A stretch of DNA of 64,000 nucleotides from Imbricaverruca yamaguchii. Its lineage: Eukaryota; Arthropoda; Thecostraca; Neoverrucidae. This document shows positions 1-9,508 of this stretch, piece after piece (the stretch's first letter is position 1; each line of letters starts with the position of its first letter). The notes beneath the pieces were generated by a model. The model did not search any database, was not told the DNA's origin, and was given only the letters and a program-made list of their open reading frames with translations. The stretch is from NCBI GenBank assembly GCA_034440575.1, contig JAOTOL010001006.1:141001-205000 (forward strand), in the 5' to 3' direction. The translations under genes were made by a program, and so were the position numbers.

Positions 1-760
1 TGGTCTCCTTTAGCACTTTTGAATTAGAGTGTTCTTGGCTAGGTTCATGCTCTTTCAGGCTTTTTCATGCCACCCAGGATTTTTCCATGGGGGACCCGGA
101 CCGAAAAGGGCACTTGGGCGGCTCCAAAAGGGCACTTGACCGGCTCCAAAAGGGCACTTTGCGGCCCGGGGCACACTGGAAGGTTTGTTGACCGGGGGGA
201 GGGCGTGAATTTTCCATGCCGCATAGGACAGGAAAGGGCACAGGGGAATGTCATTTTTAGGCCAAAATGGCAGTTTGGGGCCAAAGGGCACCTTTGGCAC
301 AGGCGGGGCACATAAGGCGGGTGATTTTTGGGCAAATTTGGGACATTCCGGCAAAGAGGGCACTTTTCGGTCAAAAGGGCACTTTTTGCCAAAAGGGCAC
401 TTTGGTCTCATGGGGGGCCGGGGCCCCTGCCCCCCCCCTCCGGTGCGCCACTGTGCTCTTTTGAATTGGAGGGTTCCTTCACTCTTGAATTGGAGTGCCC
501 TTAACTAGGTCCATGCTCTCTTGAATTGAAGGGTTCCTTTGTCTCCCTGGAATTGGGGAGCTCTAACCTACAACCTCTATTATTACTTCCACCTACATTT
601 AGGTTACTTCGATTATTTCTCTATATTCTCCTATCATACAGCTTTTCGACCTCTCACATTACAATGATTTGTTCCTTTTCCCAATGTCATCTACATCATT
701 TCCTTTCACATGTGATTTTCTCTCTCTCATACCCTCTTATGCCCTTTCATTTGTGTGCGC
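1..760 (+). repeat. Dispersed repeat with TTGAATT palindromes, copy A (interrupted)
   Basis: Bases 1-62 and about 440-760 match the second copy at 12585-12960 in order and orientation. The shared parts are an array of short palindromes centred on TTGAATT, then GAGCTCTAACC, then an AT-rich stretch with TTTAGGTTA and CATCATTTCCTTTCACAT. The palindrome array is interrupted at about 63-440 by a G-rich minisatellite. No protein family is recognisable. The element could be a non-autonomous transposon, but the window edge hides its left end. Confidence 0.6.
95..415 (+). repeat. Degenerate ~22-bp minisatellite (AAAAGGGCACTT units)
   Basis: Units of roughly 22 bp start with AAAAGGGCACTT and continue with variable GGCGGCTCC-like sequence. 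The clearest copies are at 95-165 and 355-410, with diverged units between. Open frames across it on both strands are by-products of the repeat and carry no domain. It sits inside the TTGAATT repeat, so it probably arose within or was inserted into that element. Confidence 0.6.
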
Positions 761-1025
761 CTGGGTCGTTCTACCCAATACTGCAAGGTGCCACCCACAC
801 ATATACAGTCCATTATCAGCAGTTGAACACGGCATCCGCAACATTTTGGTCCTCCGGGCCGTATCAACCCAGCGTCAAGTGAGAGGAAGCACTCTGAAAG
901 TAGAAGACGTCCAGTTGACCACTGCACTGCATAAGCAACTCTCAACATCTCCTTGGCCTTGTGTTGAGTCGCTCGATTGGGAGCTGAAGACACAATGGAT
1001 AAGATGGAGGCTCCGGGGGAGCTAA

Positions 1026-1600
1026 TATGGCGAGTTCGGCCGGCAACGGGAAGCCGGTGCCACAAGATGCCGACGCTGCAAAAAAAACAGGGGAGAGGTG
1101 GCTAGCGAATCGAAATCCCTGAAGCTTCATTGTCGACGTAAGGCTGCTACATTTACGCACGCGTCCAATACGGCAGGAGCACAAATCTGTCAACGGGCGG
1201 ACGGCGACGAACTGACGATGCGTCTGGAGGATCTGAACGCGGCGCTGGACGGCTATATGGAAGCCAATGACGCACATGCTGACCAGCTGGATGACGTGTA
1301 TGAATTCAAGGAAGCAGAAGAGTATGCCTCCAGACCAGCGGCACGTCACTCTGGCATGGCAGTTAAGATTAGGCATGCGGCTATTCAGCAGCCGGCATGA
1401 AGCACTCCGTCCCATCCGAGAGAGAGAGAGGCGGCAGTCATCCGGTGCACGCCGCGAAGCAAGCAAGATAAGTGTGTCTCCCGCCTCGCAAAGTTCAAGG
1501 GCCTCGGTGGCCTCAAAAGAAGCCGAGATTGCCACAGAACTAAATTACCTCGAAGTCTCTCTGAAGGCAAGACAGGAAAGGGAAATGAAAGTCAGATGCG
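1026..1600 (+). pseudogene. BEL/Pao LTR-retrotransposon gag relic
   Basis: One frame from about 1098 to 1400 reads as the N-terminal part of a BEL/Pao Gag: a basic start (KLHCRRKAATFTHASN), then an acidic helical stretch (DELTMRLEDLNAALDGYMEA and ADQLDDVYEFKEAEEY). After a frame change near 1390, a second frame continues with SRASVASKEAEIATELNYLE, a coiled-coil stretch usual for this family. Known for the family: Gag packages the element RNA in cytoplasmic particles. No zinc knuckle, protease or pol follows here, so it is a broken fragment. The bases just upstream (about 1026-1045, TGGCGAGTTCGG) could be primer-binding-site-like, but no LTR was found. A related pol fragment lies at 11.2-11.8 kb. 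Confidence 0.6.
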
Positions 1601-1740
1601 TTGTAAGACCAGGAAGAAGAGACGGAAGAGATGAAAAGTGCGTAAGGTGCAGAAAGAAGCGTGTAACGTTAGGCGTCAGACGCTATGTTAATGTGTACAT
1701 CAGGGGATCTCCAGGGAAGAATGAAAACAGGTAGGTTCCT

Positions 1741-2279
1741 GATACCATTCAATAACTCTGAAACATGCGCCCGCCACAAGCGAGCCCGGATGCTCACTAG
1801 TATATGCGCGATGAATATAGTTACAATTTATGAAACTCTGCCTCCATAAATATGATGCGAAATGTATTTATGAAAATTAGCTTGCCTCCAGACGTTCATT
1901 TCACCGCAATTTACAGTGGTATATTGTACATGTTGTTACTTTGCGTATTGCTTTTTCGAACTATACACCAAAGATGGCCGCCGCCGGCGGTGCCGCCGGC
2001 GGCTCCCGGCCCGTCTCCGTCCGTACGCCGCATTCACAATATGGTGGCGTGCGGACCATTCCCTGAATGTTAATGTGCCCCAACACCAATGTTACGGGAA
2101 GATTGTCAAATTGTAAATGATCGGCGATGTGCCTGGCATGAGTTGCGCCGCCACTGTAGTTGAGGCCAACAGGTTTTCTCGATATTGTTTAGGAGCATTA
2201 CGCTTATGGGCGTTGAATGGAAAGAATGCATCTAGAACCATGAATTTCTCCTATACCATTTTGGCGTCCAGAGCCGATG
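1741..2279. other. No recognisable gene
   Basis: The stretch is AT-rich apart from a GC-rich inverted repeat near 1978-2004, where CCGCCGGCGG occurs twice around a T. Short open frames here show no domain or splice support. Confidence 0.5.
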
Positions 2280-3465
2280 TTGCTATGCGACATCGGCGCT
2301 GCCATTCGACGTCGACGTGGCTTGTTATGCAGTATCAGAAAGCGAAGCAATCGAATTATTGTTTTTTTAAGAACGAAGGCCAAGCTGATTCTTCAGTCGC
2401 CTATTTTTTCGTTTTCTCTCGAACCTATTCAAATCTGATATCAAGCAATGACCAGTGGTAAGCACTCGAGTAAAATTTTTAACTGGGCATTCAAGGTCAA
2501 AGGCTTGATTGAGTTCTGCGATGCCCTCGCGTTTCACCGCTACGGCTTCAATTTGCAGAAAATGGATGTCATTCGTGTTGTGTCATTTGTGTTGTCTTGT
2601 GCAGTATCAGAACGTTGATATTTCGAAATATTCGCGACGGTTCAAAACTCAAGCTGATTTCTTGTTTTGCCTCAGATCTGTTTTTAGCGGTTTTCCCCAA
2701 GCCTACCTAGATCCACTATCAAGCAACAGCCCATGGTGAACCCTCGAGTAACATTTTTAAAGCGGGATAAGTCAAGGTCAAACCTCAAGGTCAAAGGCTA
2801 GTTTGAATTTTTCAAAGTTCTCGCGATTCGTCGCTATGAGTTTAATTTGCACCAAGTGGGTATCATTCAACGTGGCTTGTGCCGTATTATAATGATATCA
2901 AATAAAACTAATTTCTAGGGTCAAAGGTCAAACCAATTTCTTTGGTCGACTCGCACTTTTTTCTTCGTCCTAACCTATCCACATCTGGTACCAAGCAATT
3001 GCCGTGGTACACCTCAAGCAACATTTCAAACCGGAACATGTCAATGTCAAGCCACAAGACCGAAGGTTAGCTTAAATTGTTCGACGTCCTCGCGCCTCGT
3101 CGCTATGTCTTCAGTTTTCATCAAGTGGGTTCATTGGACGTGCGTGTCGTACTCTAGCAAACTGTTCAGAAATCGCATTAATTTTGAAAGTCAAAGGTCG
3201 AAATTATTTCTTCGGTCGCCCGCGTTTCTTCGTTTTCTCCCAAAGCTGCCCATGCTTGGTATCAAGAGATAGCCCATGGGCATCCTTCGAGCAACATTTC
3301 AACCCGGGACATGTCAGATCAACCCTCGAGGTCAAAGATTAGTTTATTTTTCAGAGTCCTCGCGTTTCGTGGCTATGGATTCAATTTGCATCATGTGGGT
3401 GTCATTCGACCTGACATGCCGTACGGTATCGGAATGTTAAGATATCGAGATAATTTCAAAGGTGT
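2280..3465 (+). repeat. Diverged tandem satellite, ~273-bp unit, 4+ copies
   Basis: The landmarks TCAAGCAA..GCCCATGG, then CTCGAGTAACATTT, then CTCGCGTTTCGTCGCTATG, then CAAGTGGGTGTCATTCGACG recur in order. They start near 2442, 2719, 2991 and 3261, so the spacing is 277, 272 and 270 bp. A partial unit starts near 2280. Copies are visibly diverged, so the array is old. Each unit contains several AGGTCA-type hexamers. No long open frame is shared by the units, so it is not a coding repeat. Confidence 0.75.
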
Positions 3466-3834
3466 CGAAGGTCCGGCATGTGTACAATGATTGAGTGTAA
3501 TAGGAGTAGGAGGGTTAAATCTACTTGTGTTTGCAGACGTTGCGATAGGAAGCTCTCGCATCCTATATGACTAGGAATCCGTCATAAACTACCCGGACGG
3601 TGCTGTCTTCGCTGGTTTTTAATTTACACTGCCACATTGCTGTTTCGGACATATCAAATATAAAACCTTTCTTTCCAAGTTGTCCGCTTTCCTCTTAATG
3701 GTTCAACGGAAGTTGTTAAATTTGCAAGAGAAGCCACATGTGAATTCGTACAATTTTGTGACTAGCCGGAGTTCATAACCGCGAGAGAGCAATGTTTTAA
3801 TCAGGGGTATATCCAGGGATTGTCATGGGATTGT

Positions 3835-4130
3835 CATGTCTGGAGGTGTGATATTTCTTTTGAGCGGCGACGCTGCGAAAGCACCTGGAGGGGCGTCTCT
3901 TGGCTGCAAAATTCGAGGGGGCGGAGTGCACTCAGCCCTTCCCGAAGAGGCGCCTTTCCTACCGAGGGGTGCCTATTTACTTCATAGGGACGCCTCCGGC
4001 TGAAAAAAATCGAGCTGGTACAATGGAACCATTCCAGAGGGACGCCATCTTCCACGTGGGGGTACATGCCCTCAGTGGCAGACCTTTTATCCGCCCTGGT
4101 TATCATTGGAACGAAATGTGTCCCCGTAAA
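3835..4130 (+). repeat. Very degenerate ~20-30-bp GC-rich repeat
   Basis: Phrases such as GGGGCGTCTCTTGG, GAGGCGCCTTTCC, GGGGTGCCTATTT and GGGACGCCTCCGG follow at loosely regular intervals. They resemble the 21-bp-period minisatellites elsewhere in the window. Open frames on both strands look like shadows of the repeat. The repeat call is tentative. Confidence 0.35.
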
Positions 4131-5091
4131 ACAGGAAAGTACGGGAAAGGTAATTGGCATGTCAATTTTTGTCTTCATAAACCATCGTCCAATATTTTTT
4201 TCTGCTGCAAGAGGGCAACGTTTAACATATTTACAGCATTTCTCTATGGTGATCGTGCAACCGGGTCCAGCACATACGACATAAAGCTAGATGTTAATAG
4301 TTAGTGGTAAGTAGCGAAACTTGTTAATTTTTGTGGAACCTAAGTCCCCAAATTATCTTCTTTTTAAAAATGGTAAATCTGACAAATTGAAATACATTGA
4401 GCATTGAATTGAAGTGTCTGAAAATGGCATTGAAAAATAAGTGGTTGAAATCCAAATATTTTTTTCTGAAGAGGGTAGGCGGGGCTAGGCTCCTCTATCC
4501 TGTTCAAACTTACCGCGTCCCGGGTCTGTCCCACTCAACCCAATGTCGAATCCGTGGTTACACCTATGAGGACACGAACCATTCGTAGCAGCCTCTCTAA
4601 GCAACGAGACTGATACTCTTCTACCGATCGTCCAAGTCCGTGTTCACGGAGACAACTGACTGGAAGATCTCCTGGACGTCGGAGCGCAGATGTCCTGCAG
4701 GAGCTGGGAGTCGCGGGTCAGCGTCGCCAGCTCTGCACACGGCATGCAGAGGGTAGCGGCGCACAGCGGCCATCTGAGCGGGTCCACCTGACGATCAGCT
4801 CCCTCGGCGCTGACAGGAGGAAGGGGCACATCAGTGCTCCCGAAGCTTGGTGCGTGCGATCACTGAATGTAGCTGCCACCAGCGCCGTTCAGTTGCTCTC
4901 GCGCCGTTCCCAGGTCGGACGCGGCGCCGACGCCCCCTCCCGGCTGCACCCACAGGTCGCCCGGATTGTGCGTTCGTTCCGTAGGTGTCTGCGAGTGAGT
5001 GTAGAGCGGCTGGAACCGATCTGCAACCATCGCGATTGATCGCTCCGTTTCGAACGTCTCGTCGGCCTCCGCGACGACGGACCCGGTTCTG
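4131..5091. other. No recognisable gene
   Basis: The first part, to about 4600, is AT-rich. GC-rich sequence from about 4640 has short open frames on both strands with no recognised domain. It could be the 5' part of a retroelement or gene, but nothing decides this. Confidence 0.4.
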
Positions 5092-5157
5092 GTGAGGGAG
5101 CGAGTCTGCTGCGTACTACAGCCTTGTGTGGCTACTTCCTTCTTCTGCTTCATCACC

Positions 5158-5385
5158 ATGCTGTCATCCCATCGTGACCTTCTGCGCTTGCTCGTCCTCC
5201 TCCATATTCTGCATGCCCTGGTGGCCGTTGTCCCGCCCATAAGTCGTCCGCTGCCGTCGGCCGGCCGTCAGCGCAGGAGCTGTGGCGGTCCGGCTGACCC
5301 TGAGGTCGGCCGTTGCCGGTCACCAGCTGACCAAGTGATGGCCTCGGGCGGTTTCATTGTCAATGTCCCCCCGGCTAGTCAGTGA
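5158..5385 (+). CDS. Possible small secreted protein or first exon (unrecognised)
   Basis: An ATG in a good context (CACCATG) opens a 75-codon frame. It starts with a hydrophobic stretch typical of a signal peptide (LLRLLVLLHILHALVAVV), followed by a proline- and arginine-rich tail with two cysteines. It ends at a TGA at 5383-5385. I recognise no family. The upstream 450 bp is GC-rich, as a leader might be. It could be the first exon of a spliced gene, part of a retroelement leader or a chance frame. No partner exon was found. Confidence 0.22.
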   Translation: MLSSHRDLLRLLVLLHILHALVAVVPPISRPLPSAGRQRRSCGGPADPEVGRCRSPADQVMASGGFIVNVPPASQ

Positions 5386-6034
5386 CCACTGGTTTTCACT
5401 GCCGGCCACAGTACAGACAGACCGACCTGCTGCTCGCACTGTATTCGACTGACCCTCCATTCGCGATTCCACATGACCGCACCTCCCGGCCCTCGCCACC
5501 GCCCCAGGCCGTAGTGGCCAGGTCACTGCCCAATGGCGGCGGTGGCGCGGCCGGTCCGGAGAGGCGCAGTCTCCCTGACATTGCCCTCTCTCACCAAAAG
5601 GACTTCTCATAGAATGACGATATCACGATTAATGATGCGGACGCGATCATCAACCGGGGACATCCCGTACGATCAGATCGGTCCGCACGTCGTCTCATGC
5701 AACAGCGTGACACGCAAAACATACATGTGCATGCCAACCGTCTACTTGGTCACCATGCACAAATATGTGGGTACATAGTTCAGGTCTTCCCATCGTAGTG
5801 CCACCGTTCACCTAACAACGCACAACGGAATCACATGACAAGGGCAATACCCTACCCATGGCGCTCTGCAAAGCCCTCCACGTTTTTCACATTGGTACGC
5901 CGGACCTTTCCCTTCCCATCCGTATAGTATGTGCGGCGTTCCACACAAGGATACAACAACAAATGGGCCTAATCAAGGGTCATCCATCTTAGATCTGACC
6001 CCGAAATTGTGACACCAAATTCTGTCAGAGTCTG
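5386..6034. other. No recognisable gene
   Basis: Short open frames only. The stretch lies between the GC-rich segment and the first LINE endonuclease fragment. If it belongs to the LINE 5' region, it carries no readable ORF1. Confidence 0.4.
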
Positions 6035-6286
6035 ACATCGAAATTGCTCGGGTTGTCTCTCGAGCTCAGCCAACTCAAATATGCCATCATGGCACTTAAC
6101 GAGACCCGGCTAAAGCCTGCCAGACCAAACCGGCTGCTGGTTCTGCCGGGCTACCAACTCTACCGAGCGGACCGGCCTTGCAATCGTGGCTTCGGTGGTG
6201 TGGCCGTGGCCATCAGAGACGGCATAAGCGCGACTCCGCTCAATGTGACTGTGCCACCATGATCCAACAGCAGGCTCGTGTCATTG
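6035..6286 (+). pseudogene. CR1-like LINE, segment 1: N-terminal endonuclease (APE) domain
   Basis: The frame reads as the start of an APE-type endonuclease of a CR1/Jockey-group non-LTR retrotransposon. It contains LELSQLKYAIMALNETRLKP (the ALNET strand with the catalytic Glu), then LPGYQLYRADR, then GFGGVAVAIRDGI. A stop at 6260-6262 breaks the frame, after which SNSRLVSL continues it. The segment ends at CATTG (6282-6286), where a TIR element is inserted. The LINE resumes at 7752 in the same frame. Known role: the nuclease nicks the target DNA to prime reverse transcription. This copy is dead. Confidence 0.75.
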
Positions 6287-7751
6287 GGTCTGTTCCGGCG
6301 CCCTCGTCCGTAATAGATTGAGCTCCGGCTAGTAGAGGTCTTTCCAGATCGAGGCGCGGGACCGACCGGTAGAGTTTCGTCCTTTAATCAGCTGTTGGCG
6401 GTGGTGTGGTTGTAGTGTTATTTGGCGCATATGTGCAAATCGGTGGTATTCTCGGTCGCCTGCTCCCATCGTGCATGTAACAGTGCCGATATTTTTATTG
6501 ACTGATGTACTTACTTGCTGTTGTGGAGGCCCAATGAATCATATTGTGCAGCAACTATTCGAGGATGATTAAACACGCTGCAAGCTGTGTTTTCTGATTC
6601 CGACTCCGACCGGGAAGGTGACGCACAGTGGATGACGATGGCTTGTGCTCCAAAATCATTCATTCTGGGGGCGGATCCAGACAATTTCAAACGCTGATGA
6701 GGTAGGTATTCGTCTGGAGGGGAGTCATTTCCTAGGAAGGTCGCTGTTGCAGTAGTCCCTCGACGCTCTCGTTCAGTGGAATATTCATTAAGCCGCGGAA
6801 GGGGATCGCACTGGAGCATACTGAATGCGCGTCTTTTACTCCGAGCGGGGCACCTTGGTGCGAAAGACCGTTTAGCGAGGGGCATTCGAGTAGTACGGTG
6901 TAATGGGCGCTAACTGACCAAACCTGGTCGATGCGCCCTAAAACTCAAATAACCAACTAACTAGTACGGTGTACTTTACGGGTTACCCGTTTGGGCAGGT
7001 GTGTTGCTTTATACATTTGTGGGTGGACAAGTGCCACTTAATGTTTGCTTATCCCCAAATAATTTTAGCTGCTAGTATTGGATCCTATGGTGTGTGCTCT
7101 CCAGTCCACTTTGACCTGGCCTTCACATGCCCCAATAATTTTCGTAGTTATTTAAAGTCCATGCATCAGAGAGAAACCACCTTCCCATGTGGTTCGCACA
7201 CGGAGCTCCTCCATTAGCGTCTGATGCATACATGGATGCAAACGAAAAGCATGGATGCATACCAGTAAGCATGCCCCCTCAAAGGTAGGCGAATTGGCGT
7301 GCATGTTTGAACCTACAAGTTACCCATCAAATTTAAATCTCCCATCTCCAATTTCCACTTTGACATCGAATACTCCTGAAGTGCACTGGAGGCAAAGTTG
7401 TGTAATTGGTGGCATAACACATGGCGACTGCTCATATCCATCACATATCCCATGTCTCTTGGATTTCCTCCCCAAAAAAGCTGCAAAATAAAGAAAGAGC
7501 GAATTATGCAACCTAATGACTGTGCTCCTGGCCTAAGCCAGGTTAAAAAATATTTCATTCTGAACGCCACTGTTGCGGCACGTTTGTCGTACTCCGACTT
7601 TACTCTTCCCCAACTGCCGACCGGCCGGATTAGATTTTCCTCATCCGATGGAGGTTCAATGATGATAAACCAGTTCCGGATGAGGCGCTGGAGCGACCGG
7701 TAGAGGAAGTGGACGCTCAACATATTCCGGTCGAGGTCGCCGGAACATACC
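6287..7751 (+). mobile_element. 1.46-kb DNA transposon with TIRs, inserted in the LINE
   Basis: The left end begins GGTCTGTTCCGGCG. The right end, read on the minus strand, begins GGTATGTTCCGGCG. Similarity of the two ends extends about 40 bp with mismatches (CCTCG, then TTGAGC, then CTCTAC or TAGAGG). The flanks are CATTG on both sides (6282-6286 and 7752-7756), a 5-bp target-site duplication; a 3-bp ATT duplication with ends GGGT..ACCC is the alternative parse. Removing the element and one CATTG gives continuous LINE coding sequence (VSL then WTVVEPDG). No transposase is seen, so it is non-autonomous. The superfamily cannot be named from the ends alone. A 59-bp mini-retroposon is nested inside. 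Confidence 0.75.
6903..6961 (+). mobile_element. 59-bp hairpin mini-retroposon, copy 1, with 12-bp TSD
   Basis: The element starts ATGGGCGCTAACTGACC, folds back through GGTCGATGCGCCC and ends in a tail AAATAACCAACTAAC. It is flanked by perfect direct repeats TAGTACGGTGTA at 6891-6902 and 6962-6973. GGGCGC pairs with GCGCCC, and GACCA pairs with TGGTC inside. The unit is the 3' domain of the tRNA SINE at 51160-51319. It carries no promoter or coding capacity of its own. Confidence 0.85.
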
Positions 7752-7841
7752 CATTGTGGACTGTGGTGGAGCCGGATGGCAAGCGTGAGTTTATCCTCGG
7801 CACAGTCTACCGCCCTCCCCGGCGCAATGGGACAGACTTAA
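7752..7841 (+). pseudogene. CR1-like LINE, segment 2: endonuclease middle
   Basis: After the duplicated CATTG the frame reads LWTVVEPDGKREFILGTVYR followed by PPRRNGTDL. GTVYRPP is a conserved strand of APE endonucleases. It stops at TTAA (7838-7841), the target of the piggyBac-like element. The frame is picked up without loss after the second TTAA at 9505-9508. Confidence 0.75.
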
Positions 7842-9504
7842 CCCGCACCGTACCGGGTGGGGGGTCACTGACGACCCCCTAAGGTTTTCCGCGGACTGTG
7901 AAAGAACGGCGCACGGCAGCGCGCCGAAATTTAGCATACCCTTTCCCACGTCAATTTGGCATGCTCTGTCAAAATTTCGCAGTCAGGCCATCTAGGGTCA
8001 ATGAGTTAATCAACGTCAAGTGAGGTCACCTCTAAAAGATTAAACCATTCGTCACGCTTTAACGGATACAAATATTTGAATGAAACTTTTAGCATTTGCT
8101 TATCTTTAGTGATGCAACAAAACGCACGAAAGGAATTTTTATTTTTTCTCGTTTTTGATAACTTATTAGTTCTCCATATTTGCCCTTTAGAGTTAAAATC
8201 GAACGTTCTGGATAAAGTAAACACTTTAAGGGGGCAAGTTGACATCGGACAGCATTTTTCGGTCCCATGTACCCATTTCGGTCCCATGTCTCGTGGGGGT
8301 CTTCAACCGCCCCCCCTCAGGTTTTTCGCGGATAGCGGACGAACGGCGTGCGGCAGCGCGACCAAATTTGGGATACCTTTTCCCACAGCAATGTGACATG
8401 CTGATTACATTTATATTAGGTCAGGTCATCTAGGGTCAACGAGTTATTCAAGGTCAAGTGAGGTCACCTCCAAAAAGTTAAACCAGTCGTCACGCTTTAA
8501 TGGATGCAGATATTTTAATGAAACTTTCAACGTTTGCTTATCTTTACGGAAGCAGTAAAACTTACGAGTGGAATTGTTTTTTCGTTTTTGACTACATATA
8601 AATTTTGCGTATTTGTCAAATTGTAGTTTAAATACAGGATTCTAGCTAAAGTGAGCATTTTTTACAGCAAGTTGACTTCCAACTACGTTTCCCGGTCTGC
8701 TCTACCCATTGGAAGAGGAAAATAAAAAACGTGAAAACTCAAAATTTTGAAAGTCCCAAAAAATACAATTTTTGTGGGAGGAGGCGGGGGGCAACAAAAT
8801 TATAACACTGGGCGATTTCGCTGTCCCTTTCTCATTCCAAACAAACTTTGTTTTTTCATATACCCCTCAAAATGAACTCCCAGAGTCAAAAACATAATGT
8901 AAGTCTTGAAAAGTGAAAATCTAGCCCTCCTGGTGCCGTTACTTTTGGGGGAAATTGTTTCGGAGAGTGGACCCGGACCCTACTCATCGAGCGCTTTCCC
9001 ATGATACGGCTTTCGTTTTCGTGCGATACTTAGTTTAAATTTTAGTGGGGGCCTTCAACCGCCCCCCCCCCCGAGACGGGGTGCGAGGATTTGACCGGAG
9101 AGACGGCGCGGGTTAAAAAAGGAAGATTAAAGAAAACTTGAAAACGCAAAATTTTGAAATTGAAAAAAAAACACATTTTGAATTTTGGGTGGCTAAAAAT
9201 TGTAGGGTACTGGATGATTTCGTTTTCCTTTTCTGATTCAAAATATTTGTTTTCTTCAAATCTCCCTTAAATGAACCCCAAGAGCCACAAACATGATGTA
9301 AGTCGTAAATCTCTAGGGCCCCTAGTGACGTCACTTTTGGGGGAATATTTTTGGGCGTGGTGTCTGGCCCTACTCGTCGGGCGCTTTCCGATGACACCTA
9401 TTTCATTTTCGTGCGACGGTTAGTTTGGAGATTAGAGGGGGTCTCTATCGACCCTTCCCCGGGACGGAGTGTGAGGATCTGACGGAAGAGACGGAAGGGC
9501 CGGG
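7842..9504 (+). mobile_element. piggyBac-like TTAA element (outer copy, interrupted by a second copy)
   Basis: The element is bounded by TTAA at 7838-7841 and 9505-9508. Its ends are CCCGCACCGTACC at the left and GGGCCGGG at the right. The family ends seen across the window are CCCGCGCCGTCTC and its complement, so the family has TTAA targets and CCC..GGG termini, as known for piggyBac-type transposons. The interior matches the copies at 52.2, 58.9 and 63.5 kb: a TTTTTCGCGGATAGTGAACG start, a GGTCAACGAGTTAGTCAAGG block and AT-rich middle blocks. No transposase frame is present. A second copy (8281-9112) sits inside, which explains the length of 1663 bp against about 813 bp for an intact copy. 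Confidence 0.8.
8281..9112 (+). mobile_element. piggyBac-like TTAA element (inner nested copy)
   Basis: A second left end appears at about 8281 (GTCCCATGTCTCGTGGGGG, a mutated start), and a clear right end GACGGCGCGGG meets TTAA at 9113-9116. After this TTAA the outer copy resumes in its middle (GGAAGATTAAAGAAAACTTG), colinear with the copy near 59369. The left target reads TTCG at 8277-8280, probably a mutated TTAA. The inner copy is about 832 bp, close to the 813 bp of the clean copy. Confidence 0.7.
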
Positions 9505-9508
9505 TTAA

